In this document: positions 1 to 7,870 of the stretch, in pieces | Position numbering within the stretch: position 1 is the first letter of the stretch | Layout: each line of letters opens with the position of its first letter | NCBI GenBank assembly: GCA_024641635.1 | Contig: JAHECS010000032.1 | Span: 1 to 33,791 of the forward strand | DNA: 33,791 bases | Direction of reading: 5' to 3' | Origin: Actinomycetes bacterium | GTDB lineage: Bacteria; Actinomycetota; Actinomycetes; S36-B12 | Position numbers and translations under genes: made by a program | The notes under the pieces: generated by a model | Told to the model about the DNA's origin: nothing | What the model saw: the letters and a program-made list of their open reading frames with translations, nothing else | The model's database searches: none

Positions 1-554
1 GGAAGATGGCGTGGAGGCTGCCCGCCCTCGCGGACATCGCCGTGCTGCGGTTCAACACGCGGGGCACGACGAGCGCAGCCGGGACGTCCGAGGGGACGTT
101 CGACGAGGCCCGTGGAGAGGGCCGGGACGTCGAATCCGCGCTTGACGAGGTCGCCCGTCGCGGCCTGCCGGATCCCTGGCTCCTGGGCTGGTCCTTCGGA
201 ACCGACGTCATCCTGAAGCATGGCAACGTCCCTCCGGTTGTCGGTGCGGTCCTGCTCTCGCCACCGCTGCGGTTCACGACGGACGAGGAGCTTGCCGCCT
301 GGGGTGATCCGGGCCGTCCCCTGGTGTGCCTGGTTCCGGAGTTCGACGACTACCTGGTGCCGGACCATGCGCGACGGCGCTTCGGCGCGGTCGCCCAGGC
401 CGATGTTCGCGGGGTGCCGGGAGCGAAGCACCTCTGGGTGGGGGAGAAGTACGTCAAGCAGGTCCTCGACGAGGTCGTCGGTGTCGTGGCGCCCTCACGA
501 GCACCGCTGCCCACCGACTGGGACGGCCCGATGGATCGCTGGAGCGACCTGTGA
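1..554 (+). CDS. Alpha/beta hydrolase (KANL3/Tex30-like), 5'-truncated by the window edge
   Basis: This is a predicted cytosolic serine hydrolase of the alpha/beta-hydrolase fold; its substrate is unknown. The segment RFNTRGTTSAAGTSEG is the loop after beta-4 seen in this subfamily. GWSFG is the nucleophile elbow (G-x-S-x-G). A late Asp region (VPEFDDYLVP) and a His (GAKHLWVG) can complete the triad. The frame is open back to base 1, and the N-terminal strand with the oxyanion-hole HxxP motif expected in this family is missing. I therefore treat the Met codon at base 6 as internal and the gene as starting outside the window. The stop TGA (552-554) overlaps the GTG of the next hydrolase by 4 bases (GTGA), so the two are probably translationally coupled. 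The fold is secure; the function is not. Confidence 0.75.
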   Translation, partial: KMAWRLPALADIAVLRFNTRGTTSAAGTSEGTFDEARGEGRDVESALDEVARRGLPDPWLLGWSFGTDVILKHGNVPPVVGAVLLSPPLRFTTDEELAAWGDPGRPLVCLVPEFDDYLVPDHARRRFGAVAQADVRGVPGAKHLWVGEKYVKQVLDEVVGVVAPSRAPLPTDWDGPMDRWSDL

Positions 555-1324
555 CGCTCCATGTTCAGGACCTCGGGTCCGGTCCCGCAGTCCTGCTGCT
601 GCACGCCTTCCCGTGCGACGGTCGGATGTGGCGGCCGCAGGCCGATGAACTGGTGGCGGCGGGGCGGCGCGTCCTGATTCCCGACCTGCCGGGCTTTGGC
701 GACTCGCCGCTCCCGGATGCCGTCCCGGACCTCGGCCTGGTCGCGTCCGCGCTGCTCGACTGGCTCGACGACGCGGGTGTGGCGAGGTGCGCTATCGGCG
801 GGGCGTCGCTCGGGGGCTACATCGCCATGGCCCTGATGAGAGCGCGACCGGAGCTTGCCACCGCGCTCATGTTCTGCGGCACGAAGGCGACCGAGGACTC
901 CGCGGCAGCCCGGGAGAACCGCGAGCGGCTCGCGCGAGCCTGCCTGGACGCACCTGACCAGACGCAGCGGATCCTCGAGGAGAAGGTCCTGCCCGGCCTC
1001 GTCGGCGAGACCACCCGCTCGACGCGACCGGCCGTGGTCGAGGCGGTACGAGGATGGCTGGGCGGGGCGTCCGCGGATGCCGTGGCGTGGTACCAGAGGG
1101 CCATGGCCGTGCGCCCCGACTCCCTGGGCACCCTCGCTGCCACCGACGCACCGGCCCTCGTGATCTTCGGGGCTGAGGACACGCTGAGTCCCCAGCCGGA
1201 GCAGGAGCTGATGCTGGGCCGACTGCGCCAGGGCCGCGAGGTGCGCGTCCCGGGCGTGGGGCACCTGGTCGGGGTCGAGGCTCCTGCGCGTGTCGCGGCG
1301 GAGCTCAGGGGGTTCCTCGGGTGA
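551..1324 (+). CDS. Alpha/beta hydrolase (epoxide hydrolase/lactonase-like)
   Basis: A 257-residue alpha/beta hydrolase that starts at GTG 551 inside the stop of the preceding hydrolase. The open frame extends further upstream, but only from 551 does the protein begin with a normal first beta strand (VTLHVQDLGSGPAVLLLHAFPCDG). Visible motifs are the HAFP oxyanion loop, DLPGFGDS, the nucleophile elbow GASLGG, the acid strand VIFGAEDTLSP and the catalytic-His region GVGHLVGVEAP. The full core plus cap is present. Members of this family hydrolyse esters, lactones, epoxides or C-C bonds; nothing here fixes the substrate. It forms a two-gene coupled unit with the first hydrolase, and the DUF389 gene follows after about 50 bases on the same strand. 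Confidence is high for the fold and low for the reaction. Confidence 0.85.
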   Translation: MTLHVQDLGSGPAVLLLHAFPCDGRMWRPQADELVAAGRRVLIPDLPGFGDSPLPDAVPDLGLVASALLDWLDDAGVARCAIGGASLGGYIAMALMRARPELATALMFCGTKATEDSAAARENRERLARACLDAPDQTQRILEEKVLPGLVGETTRSTRPAVVEAVRGWLGGASADAVAWYQRAMAVRPDSLGTLAATDAPALVIFGAEDTLSPQPEQELMLGRLRQGREVRVPGVGHLVGVEAPARVAAELRGFLG

Positions 1325-1376
1325 CGATGGCCGAAGTGCCCGGGAGCCGGGCAGCGAGACGAGCGAGGCGGTCCAG

Positions 1377-2897
1377 ATGACCGACACCACCCTCGGGATC
1401 GACGATCCCGAGGTGCCGCATCGGCACGCCGTGCACCGGCTGACCTTGTCGGCGGAGGATCGCCGCTCGGCGATGCACGCCCTCATGATGAGGCCCTCGC
1501 GTCGCACCGTGGGCCAGTACGCGGTCCTGCTGACGCTGTCGATCATCGTCGCGACGATGGGGCTGCTGCTCAACTCCACCGCCGTGGTGATCGGCGCCAT
1601 GATGATCGCGCCGCTCATGGCCCCGATCATGGGGATGTCCGCATCCGTGGTGATGGGCTGGGGGAGCCGGATGTGGAGGTCCTCCCTCATCGTGGCCACG
1701 TCAGTGGCCGGGTCGATCGCCCTGTCCTACCTCCTGGCCCGGTTCACCCCGGTCGTGACCTCTGTCCTGCCCCAGGAGGTCATCTCCCGGGCCAGCCCTG
1801 ACATCCGCGACCTCGTGGTGGCGCTGGCCGCCGGTGCCGCCGGCGCCTACGCCACCGTTCGGAAGGACGTCTCCGGAGCGCTGCCCGGGGTCGCAGTGGC
1901 CGTTGCCCTGGTACCGCCGCTCGCGGCGGTCGGTGTGCTCCTCGGGCTGGGCCAACCCGACCTCGCCAGAGGCGCATCCCTGCTGTTCGCGGCCAACCTG
2001 TTCGGGATCATGCTGGCCGCGTCCATCGTCTTCCTCGTCACCGGCTTCGTCCCAGTCCGTCGTCGGCGTTCCACCTCTCATGTCGTCTTCGGCATCGTGG
2101 CGGTCACCATCCCGGTGGTCGTCCTCGCTCTCCTGCTCGGCTCGCGCTTCGCGCGATCGGTGGAGCAGGCCGGCGAGTTGCGCCTGGCCACGCAGACCGC
2201 CGTGACGTGGCTGGGGGCCGAGTCCCCTGACACCCTGGGCGCCGTCACGCTCAACGGCGACACGGTCATCGTCAACGTCTCAGGGGCCGCCCAGCCCGCC
2301 TCGACGGGTGCGCTGACCGAGGCGCTCACCGCGGCCTTCGGCCGGCCGATGGCGGCCTCCGTGCGGTGGATCCCGGTACGCGACGGGGACGGGGTCTCCC
2401 CGCCGCAGCCCGTCGCTGTCCCGCTGGACGACGTTCGTCCCATCGTGGAGTCATGGCTCGCGGCCCGCTCGCTGACGCTCACGAGCCTGTCCGCCGCCGA
2501 CGGCACCCTGGTCGCCGACACGGTCGGCCCGGCGCCGCCCGGCGACGTGTCCGGGCTGGAGACAGAGATCGCGGCCGTCCTCGGGTCGAGTCCGGACGTG
2601 AGCATCTCGTGGTCGCCGTCGACGCCCGACGAAGCGGAGGCTCCGGCCCCGGATGTGGTCGCGTGGCAGGCCGCCGACCAGTGGGCGGCCTCCGTGCCTG
2701 ACGTCGCCGTCATCGGGGTCGACGTCAAGGACCGGGGCCTGCTCGTCACCATCGTCGGTGGCGATGCGGGCGACGCAGCGAGCCTGCTCGCCCAGCTGGA
2801 GGGCGCGCTGCCGGAGACCTCGATCTCCATCAGGCAGCTGTCGGGGCTCCTGATCGATCAGTCGGGTCCGGTCTTCGATCCTGTCCCGGAGGGCTAG
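1377..2897 (+). CDS. DUF389 family multipass membrane protein with three C-terminal soluble modules
   Basis: A 506-residue protein with a short cytosolic N-terminus, about seven hydrophobic segments (approximately residues 48-66, 68-91, 103-121, 143-161, 166-190, 198-223 and 234-256) and a soluble tail of about 250 residues. The first membrane block carries the family signature (STAVVIGAMMIAPLMAPIMG), which identifies DUF389, a family whose activity is not established. The tail appears to hold three related alpha/beta modules (about 274-332, 352-414 and 428-488). Each has a W near its start, a VxV-type strand, a helix with LxxxL spacing and a final strand such as ASVRWIPV or VSISWSPS. The ATG at 1377 is chosen because upstream codons in frame overlap the preceding hydrolase and read as low-complexity sequence. 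No strong Shine-Dalgarno is visible. Its stop shares the palindrome CTAG (2894-2897) with the convergent acyltransferase stop. Confidence 0.85.
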   Translation: MTDTTLGIDDPEVPHRHAVHRLTLSAEDRRSAMHALMMRPSRRTVGQYAVLLTLSIIVATMGLLLNSTAVVIGAMMIAPLMAPIMGMSASVVMGWGSRMWRSSLIVATSVAGSIALSYLLARFTPVVTSVLPQEVISRASPDIRDLVVALAAGAAGAYATVRKDVSGALPGVAVAVALVPPLAAVGVLLGLGQPDLARGASLLFAANLFGIMLAASIVFLVTGFVPVRRRRSTSHVVFGIVAVTIPVVVLALLLGSRFARSVEQAGELRLATQTAVTWLGAESPDTLGAVTLNGDTVIVNVSGAAQPASTGALTEALTAAFGRPMAASVRWIPVRDGDGVSPPQPVAVPLDDVRPIVESWLAARSLTLTSLSAADGTLVADTVGPAPPGDVSGLETEIAAVLGSSPDVSISWSPSTPDEAEAPAPDVVAWQAADQWAASVPDVAVIGVDVKDRGLLVTIVGGDAGDAASLLAQLEGALPETSISIRQLSGLLIDQSGPVFDPVPEG

Positions 2898-4810
2898 GCG
2901 TCGAACGCTGCCGCCTTGATCAGCTTGGCGTACGCGCGCGCGCCCTTGGCCGTCAGGTGGATACCGTCCGACACGAAGTACTCGGGATGGTCCTTGGAGG
3001 CCTCGTACCAGTCGGCGATGACGGCGTTGTCATAGTCGGGCACCACGGCGTTGATGACCTTGTTGTTGGGCGCCCGCCAGGAGCGGGGCATGTTGGTGTT
3101 CACGACCACCACGCGAGGGGAGTCCGTCAGCGTGTCGAGCATCTGTCGCAGCATGTCCTCGGGCAGCACCCCGTTGGTACCGGCATGCAGCACCACGACG
3201 TCAGCCAGGGCGTCACGGGCGACGTATCGCTTGAGCTTGCCGACGAAGGCGCCGGGGAACCGGGACACCGCAGCGTCGACCTTGGTGCCGGGGATGACGT
3301 CCTTCAAGGTCGTGCGCGCGCCGAGCATGACGGAGTCGCCGATGGCGCTGACAGTGCCGTTCGGGTTCTTAGCCGGTTTGGCCGAGGCACTCGGCTCAGC
3401 GGAGGTCGTGGCCGACGCGCTCGGGCTGCTGGACGTGTCCGAGTCGTCGAGCGACACCTCGGTTGGGCCACCGTCGGCAATGCCCATGGCCTCCGCGACG
3501 TCGGCTGGCACGGCTGCGGCCGCCGTCGGCGCAGGTGCGGTGGACAGCGCGAACCCGACGGCGAGCACCGCCGCTGCCGTGGTCCCGAGGATGGCCGCAC
3601 CCCGGCGGGTCTGCCGCGAGCGCTCCATGCCTGTGGCCGTTCGCCAGGTGGTGACCCACCGGTCGATCGCACCGCGGCGAATCGGCATCTCCACGAACCG
3701 GAAGCTGAGTTCGGCGATGCCGACCGTGAGGGCCAGGCGGAGGACGAGGAGCGGAATGCCGTCGAGGGGAATGTCGAGGTTGGGGCGCGTCACCATGAAG
3801 ATGGGCCAGTGCCAGAGGTATAGCCCGTATGAGCGCTGCCCGACATAGCGCCAGGGCTGGGTGCCGAGCCAGCCGCCGAGCGGGGAGGCGGGGTGGGTCG
3901 CCGTCGCGATGAGCAGGGCGACCACGACGGCGAGGACGAGGAACCCCCCTCGCGTGTACATCCACGGCGTGAACTCGCCCACCAGCAGGAAGAAGCCGAG
4001 GACGCCCAGCAGGGCGGCGACGCCCAACGCGGTGACGATGGCCCGGGCGCCCGAGGGGATGTCACGGCGCAGCCGCCCAGGACGCCACGCGGTGGCGAGG
4101 GCGGCGCCGACGAGCAGGCCCATCGCGTGGGAGTCGGTGCCGAAGTAGGCCCGGCTCGGGTCGGCGTACTCGGGGAATCCGTTGCTGACCGAGAGGGCGA
4201 TCATCCACGCGGTCGAGAGCGCGGCTCCGCCGAGCGCCACGAGTCGCACGCCCCGGCGCCCGGTCCGCTTCACGACCATGAAGGCGATCGCCGGCCAGAT
4301 GAGGTAGAACTGCTCCTCGACTGCCAGGGACCACAGGTGCTTGAGCAGGGGTGGCCGGCCGATGAACTCGAAGTACGAGGACTCGTTGAGGATGTACCAC
4401 CAGTTGTTCACGTAGAACAGCGAGGCGATGGTGTCGGCCCGCACCGAGGCGGCGGCGTCGCGCACGAGGAACGCGGCCGCGACGGCGACCGCAGCGAGGA
4501 CCAGAAGCAGGGCGGGCAGGAGCCGGCGGGCGCGGCCGAGGTAGAACCGGCCGAAGTCGATCCTGGCGGATCGGTCGAACTCCTCGAGGATGAGCGAGGT
4601 GATGAGGAAGCCGCTCAGCACGAAGAACACGTCGACGCCCAGGTATCCGCCGCTGATCCAGGTGAGGTCCGCGTGGTAGAGCAGGACCCCGATGACGGCG
4701 AGCGCGCGGACTCCGTCCAGCCCGGGCAGGTAGCCCATCTCACCCTTGCGGCGGCCCCGGTCAAGCCGCCAGGGAACCTGCTGCGTCTGGGCAGCAGGCG
4801 ACGCGGTCAC
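2894..4810 (-). CDS. OafA/YrhL-type acyltransferase fused to a C-terminal SGNH domain
   Basis: A 638-residue integral-membrane O-acyltransferase, predicted to move acyl (often acetyl) groups across the membrane onto a surface polysaccharide or other envelope glycan. Residues about 25-420 are the acyltransferase-3 domain, with roughly ten or more hydrophobic helices. Its signatures are LDGVRALAVIGVLLYHAD (His46), the GVDVFFVLSGFLI segment and HLWSLAVEEQFYLIWP (from 158). A Ser/Ala/Thr/Pro-rich linker (about 425-485) leads to an extracytoplasmic SGNH hydrolase-like domain with GDS (Ser493), an AGTNG block and the DGIHL motif (Asp615, His618). GTG 4810 is chosen because a TAGCAT box lies exactly six bases before it, fitting a leaderless transcript. 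An in-frame ATG at 4738 is an alternative, but its purine-rich upstream sequence is too close. The acceptor is unknown; no polysaccharide-export genes are nearby. Confidence 0.9.
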   Translation of the reverse strand: MTASPAAQTQQVPWRLDRGRRKGEMGYLPGLDGVRALAVIGVLLYHADLTWISGGYLGVDVFFVLSGFLITSLILEEFDRSARIDFGRFYLGRARRLLPALLLVLAAVAVAAAFLVRDAAASVRADTIASLFYVNNWWYILNESSYFEFIGRPPLLKHLWSLAVEEQFYLIWPAIAFMVVKRTGRRGVRLVALGGAALSTAWMIALSVSNGFPEYADPSRAYFGTDSHAMGLLVGAALATAWRPGRLRRDIPSGARAIVTALGVAALLGVLGFFLLVGEFTPWMYTRGGFLVLAVVVALLIATATHPASPLGGWLGTQPWRYVGQRSYGLYLWHWPIFMVTRPNLDIPLDGIPLLVLRLALTVGIAELSFRFVEMPIRRGAIDRWVTTWRTATGMERSRQTRRGAAILGTTAAAVLAVGFALSTAPAPTAAAAVPADVAEAMGIADGGPTEVSLDDSDTSSSPSASATTSAEPSASAKPAKNPNGTVSAIGDSVMLGARTTLKDVIPGTKVDAAVSRFPGAFVGKLKRYVARDALADVVVLHAGTNGVLPEDMLRQMLDTLTDSPRVVVVNTNMPRSWRAPNNKVINAVVPDYDNAVIADWYEASKDHPEYFVSDGIHLTAKGARAYAKLIKAAAFDA

Positions 4811-4816
4811 GCGTTC

Positions 4817-4843
4817 ATGCTACGTGCTGACCCGCTCGGTCAG
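4817..4843 (-). promoter_or_regulatory. Candidate leaderless promoter of the acyltransferase gene with an inverted repeat
   Basis: On the minus strand, TAGCAT (4822-4817) fits the actinobacterial -10 pattern TAnnnT and is followed by six bases and then GTG at 4810. That places the transcription start at or next to the start codon. Just upstream, CTGACC (4827-4832) and GGTCAG (4838-4843) form a 6-bp inverted repeat with a 5-base spacer. It overlaps the ccr stop codon and could be an operator. This is inferred from spacing alone. Confidence 0.45.
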
Positions 4844-6174
4844 GTGTCGCGAAATCGGTTGATCTGGTCGACGTGCTGGGCCCGGAACTCGGGGTCGGTT
4901 ATCCCGAGTCCTTCGCGGGGGGCGAGGGCGAGGACGCCGACCTTGCCCTGGTGCTGGTTGCGGTGCACCTCGTAGGCGGCCTGCCCGGCCTCCTCGAGCG
5001 GGAAGGCCTTCGACAGGGTCGGATGGATCATGCCGCGTGCGACGAGCCGGTTCGCCTCGAACGCCTCGCGGTAGTTCGCGAAGTGGCTGCCCACGATGCG
5101 CTTGAGGTTCATCCACAGGTACCGGTTGTCGTACTCGTGCATGAAGCCGCTCGTGGACGCGCAGGTGACGATCGTGCCGCCCTTGCGGGTCACGTAGACC
5201 GACGCGCCGAAGGTCTCGCGGCCGGGATGCTCGAACACGATGTCGGGGTCGTCGCCGCCGGTGAGCTCGCGGATGCGCTTGCCCAGGCGCTGCCACTCCT
5301 TGGGATCCTGCGTGGTGGCGTCCTTCCAGAACCGGTACCCCTCCGCCGACCGGTCGATGACCAGCTCGGCGCCCATGGCCCGGGCGAGGGCCGCCTTCTC
5401 CGGGCTGGACACCACGCAGACCGGGATCGCGCCGCCGTTGACGGCGTACTGGGTCGCGTAGGAGCCAAGTCCGCCCGAGGCACCCCAGACGAGGACGACG
5501 TCGCCCTGCTTCATGCCGGCGCCGTTGCGGGAGACGAGCTGCCGGTAGGCGGTCGAGTTCACCAGACCGGGTGCGGCGGCCTCCTCCCAGGTCAGGTGGG
5601 CCGGCTTGGGCATCAGCTGGTTCGACTTCACGACCGCGAGCTCGGCGAGGCCGCCGAAGTTCGTCTCGAAGCCCCAGATCCGCTGCTCCGGGTCCATCAT
5701 CGTGTCGTTGTGCCCGGCAGGAGACTCCAGCTCCACGCTCAGGCAGTGCGCCACCACCGTGTCGCCGGGCTTCCACGCGTTCACACCGGGGCCGACGCGC
5801 AGGACCACGCCCGACGCGTCCGACCCGATCACGTGATACGGCAGGTCATGCCGCTTGGCGTCCGCATGCGTGCGGCCGTAGCGCTCGAGGAACCCGAACG
5901 TGGACACCGGCTCGAAGATCGACGTCCACACCGTGTTGTAGTTGATGCTCGACGCCATCACCGCGATCAGGGCCTCACCCGGCGCCAGCTGCGGCGTCGG
6001 CACCTCATCCAGGTGCAGGGACCGACGCGGATCCTTCTCACCCGACGGCATGCCCACGAACATCTCCGCATCGTCCTTGTGCACCGTCACCGCCCGGTAC
6101 GACTCGGGGACCGGCAGGCTCGCGAAGTCCTCGCCGGCGGCGTTGTTGAGGATGGCATCGCGGATCGCGTTCAT
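4840..6174 (-). CDS. ccr: Crotonyl-CoA carboxylase/reductase
   Basis: A 444-residue NADPH-dependent medium-chain dehydrogenase/reductase that carboxylates and reduces crotonyl-CoA to ethylmalonyl-CoA. This is the defining step of the ethylmalonyl-CoA pathway and a source of extender units for polyketides. The nucleotide-binding motif is VWGASGGLGSYATQ (from about 229). The four residues reported to hold CO2 in the Kitasatospora enzyme (Asn81, Phe170, Glu171, His365) are all present here with a constant offset of one: Asn80 in SSINYNTVW, Phe169-Glu170 in IWGFETNFGG and His364 in VGSHFANYRE. A true carboxylase rather than a plain enoyl reductase is therefore expected. The ATG at 6174 gives the family-typical N-terminus (MNAIRDAIL). 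The start lies 13 bases after the epimerase stop, so the two are probably co-transcribed. The other pathway enzymes (ethylmalonyl-CoA mutase, mesaconyl-CoA genes) are not in the window. Confidence 0.95.
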   Translation of the reverse strand: MNAIRDAILNNAAGEDFASLPVPESYRAVTVHKDDAEMFVGMPSGEKDPRRSLHLDEVPTPQLAPGEALIAVMASSINYNTVWTSIFEPVSTFGFLERYGRTHADAKRHDLPYHVIGSDASGVVLRVGPGVNAWKPGDTVVAHCLSVELESPAGHNDTMMDPEQRIWGFETNFGGLAELAVVKSNQLMPKPAHLTWEEAAAPGLVNSTAYRQLVSRNGAGMKQGDVVLVWGASGGLGSYATQYAVNGGAIPVCVVSSPEKAALARAMGAELVIDRSAEGYRFWKDATTQDPKEWQRLGKRIRELTGGDDPDIVFEHPGRETFGASVYVTRKGGTIVTCASTSGFMHEYDNRYLWMNLKRIVGSHFANYREAFEANRLVARGMIHPTLSKAFPLEEAGQAAYEVHRNQHQGKVGVLALAPREGLGITDPEFRAQHVDQINRFRDT

Positions 6175-6187
6175 CGCATGACTCCCG

Positions 6188-6619
6188 TCAGTGCTGTGCG
6201 TCGGTGGCGGCCTGGACCAGTTCCACGAGGACTCCGCCGCAGTCCTTCGGATGGCAGAAGTTGACCAGCGACCCCGCCGTGCCGACCTTCGCGGTCTCGT
6301 AGAGCACCCGCACGCCGCGGGCCCGCAGCGTCTCTGCGGCCGCCTCGACGTCGTCGACCCCGTAGGCGACCTGCTGGATGCCTGGGCCCGAGCGATCGAG
6401 GAACTTCGCGATCGTGGAGTCCTCGTTGAGGGGTGCGAGCAGCTGGATGCACGAGCCGGAGTCCCCGACGGCGAGCATGGCCTCACGGACGCCCTGAGCC
6501 TCGTTCACCTCCTCGTGCACCATCTCGAGTCCGAAGGCACGGCGGTAGAAGGCGATCGCCTCGTCGAGGTCCGCGACCGCTATGCCCACATGGTCGATGC
6601 GCGTCAGCAGGGATTCCAT
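6188..6619 (-). CDS. mce: Methylmalonyl-CoA (ethylmalonyl-CoA) epimerase
   Basis: A 143-residue vicinal-oxygen-chelate protein that interconverts the 2R and 2S epimers of methylmalonyl-CoA, and in the ethylmalonyl-CoA pathway also those of ethylmalonyl-CoA. Two beta-alpha-beta-beta-beta modules are visible. Metal-ligand candidates are His10 (RIDHVGIAV), Gln59 (SCIQLLAPL) and Glu133 (GVLVELVQ). At the fourth position, where the Propionibacterium enzyme has His91 in a His-His pair, this protein has Gln83 (GIQQVAYGV). I believe QQ occurs in other actinobacterial homologues, so this is probably a subfamily trait and not damage. The ATG at 6619 (MESLLTRIDHVG) matches the family N-terminus; the frame stays open upstream but overlaps the divergent thiolase. 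The ccr gene follows after 13 bases. Confidence 0.9.
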   Translation of the reverse strand: MESLLTRIDHVGIAVADLDEAIAFYRRAFGLEMVHEEVNEAQGVREAMLAVGDSGSCIQLLAPLNEDSTIAKFLDRSGPGIQQVAYGVDDVEAAAETLRARGVRVLYETAKVGTAGSLVNFCHPKDCGGVLVELVQAATDAQH

Positions 6620-6662
6620 GGGCACTATGTTGTCATTCGAAGTGCACACGTAGGGAGACAGG
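6620..6662. promoter_or_regulatory. 43-bp divergent promoter region between mce and the thiolase gene
   Basis: The region must start both the mce-ccr and the thiolase-meaB units. On the plus strand TATGTT (6626-6631) is a TAnnnT-type -10, and GGGAG (6653-6657) is a Shine-Dalgarno five bases before the thiolase ATG. On the minus strand CATAGT (6629-6624) overlaps the same bases but lies only four bases from the mce ATG, so the mce start point is unclear. Two overlapping -10 boxes would make transcription of the two units mutually exclusive; that is inference. Confidence 0.35.
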
Positions 6663-7853
6663 ATGTCCTTCGCGAATGGTTCCGTCATCATCGCCGGCGC
6701 GCGTACGCCCATGGGTCGCCTGCTGGGCTCGCTGAAGTCGCAGTCCGCCGCCGACCTCGGGGGAGTGGCCATCAAGGCCGCCCTCGAGCGCTCCGGAGTG
6801 TCCGCGGACCAGGTGGACTACGTGATCATGGGCCAGGTGCTGCAGGCGGGGGCCGGGCAGATCACCGCCCGGCAGGCCGCCGTCAAGGGCGGAATATCGA
6901 TGGACGTCCCTGCGCTCACGATCAACAAGGTGTGCCTGTCCGGGATCGACGCGATCGCCCTCGCCGACCAGCTCATCAGGGCCGGTGAGTTCGACGTCGT
7001 GGTCGCCGGCGGCATGGAGTCGATGACCAACGCGCCTCACCTCCTCGTGGGATCGCGGGAGGGCGTCAAGTACGGCAACTGGACGATGATCGACTCGATG
7101 GCGTACGACGCCCTCACGTGCGCGTTCGACGAGTGCGCCATGGGGGAGAGCACCGAGCGCCACAACTCCCGCTTCGACCTCACTCGTGACGAGCAGGACG
7201 CCTTCAGCGCGCAGTCGCACCAGCGGGCCGCCGCTGCCGTCGACCGCCTCGCGGAGGAGATCGCGCCCGTCAGCATCCCCCAGCGGAAGGGTGACCCAGT
7301 CATCGTCACGGCTGACGAGGGTGTTCGGGCGGAGACCACGGTGGAGACCCTGTCGAAGCTGCGGCCGGCCTTCGCGAAGGACGGCACGATCACTGCGGGC
7401 AATGCGTCGCAGATCTCCGACGGCGCGGCAGCGGTGGTGGTGATGAGCCGGGCGAAGGCCGAGGAGCTCGGACTCACCTGGCTGGCCGAGATCGGCGCGC
7501 ACGGCGTCGTCGCCGGTCCCGATGCGTCGCTGCAGGAGCAGCCGGCCAATGCGATCCTCAAGGCCTGCGCGCGCGAGGGCATTGAGACGTCGGACGTGGA
7601 CCTCTTCGAGCTCAACGAGGCCTTCGCCTCGGTCGGCATCGTCTCGTCGCGCAAGCTCGGGATCAGTGAGGACATCGTCAACGTCAACGGAGGCGCCATC
7701 GCCCTGGGGCACCCGGTCGGGATGTCGGGAGCCAGGATCGTGCTGTCGCTTGCGATGGAGCTCAAGCGGCGTGGGGGCGGTATCGGCGCGGCCGCCCTGT
7801 GCGGCGGCGGCGGCCAGGGCGACGCGCTGCTGATCCGCGTGCCGAGCGTCTAG
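6663..7853 (+). CDS. Acetyl-CoA C-acetyltransferase (thiolase)
   Basis: A 396-residue thiolase that condenses two acetyl-CoA to acetoacetyl-CoA or runs the reverse thiolytic reaction. The acylated nucleophile is Cys91 ([13 protein letters not shown]). The C-terminal signature has His350 in [16 protein letters not shown] and the proton-transferring Cys380 in [12 protein letters not shown], so all catalytic residues are present at normal spacing. The start ATG 6663 has GGGAG five bases upstream. It is divergent from mce-ccr, and meaB follows after 17 bases. The same mce/thiolase/meaB neighbourhood occurs in Streptomyces as I recall it, and it suggests feeding of acetoacetyl-/crotonyl-CoA to Ccr. 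A 3-ketoacyl-CoA thiolase of broader chain length cannot be excluded from sequence alone. Confidence 0.92.
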   Translation: MSFANGSVIIAGARTPMGRLLGSLKSQSAADLGGVAIKAALERSGVSADQVDYVIMGQVLQAGAGQITARQAAVKGGISMDVPALTINKVCLSGIDAIALADQLIRAGEFDVVVAGGMESMTNAPHLLVGSREGVKYGNWTMIDSMAYDALTCAFDECAMGESTERHNSRFDLTRDEQDAFSAQSHQRAAAAVDRLAEEIAPVSIPQRKGDPVIVTADEGVRAETTVETLSKLRPAFAKDGTITAGNASQISDGAAAVVVMSRAKAEELGLTWLAEIGAHGVVAGPDASLQEQPANAILKACAREGIETSDVDLFELNEAFASVGIVSSRKLGISEDIVNVNGGAIALGHPVGMSGARIVLSLAMELKRRGGGIGAAALCGGGGQGDALLIRVPSV

Positions 7854-7870
7854 CCGGAACGGTTCTCACG

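Noticed and set aside
350-1699. Long minus-strand open frame (about 450 codons) opposite the second hydrolase and DUF389
   Set aside because: It is a GC-rich shadow of well-recognised plus-strand genes, with an Arg/Pro/Gly-rich composition and no domain.
2894-2897. CTAG shared by the stop codons of two convergent genes
   Set aside because: A neat compact overlap, and the palindrome gives both TAG stops, but no function beyond gene packing can be argued.
4873-6264. Plus-strand open frame opposite ccr and mce
   Set aside because: It is antisense to two enzymes with intact catalytic residues, and its translation is His/Arg/Val-rich without motifs.
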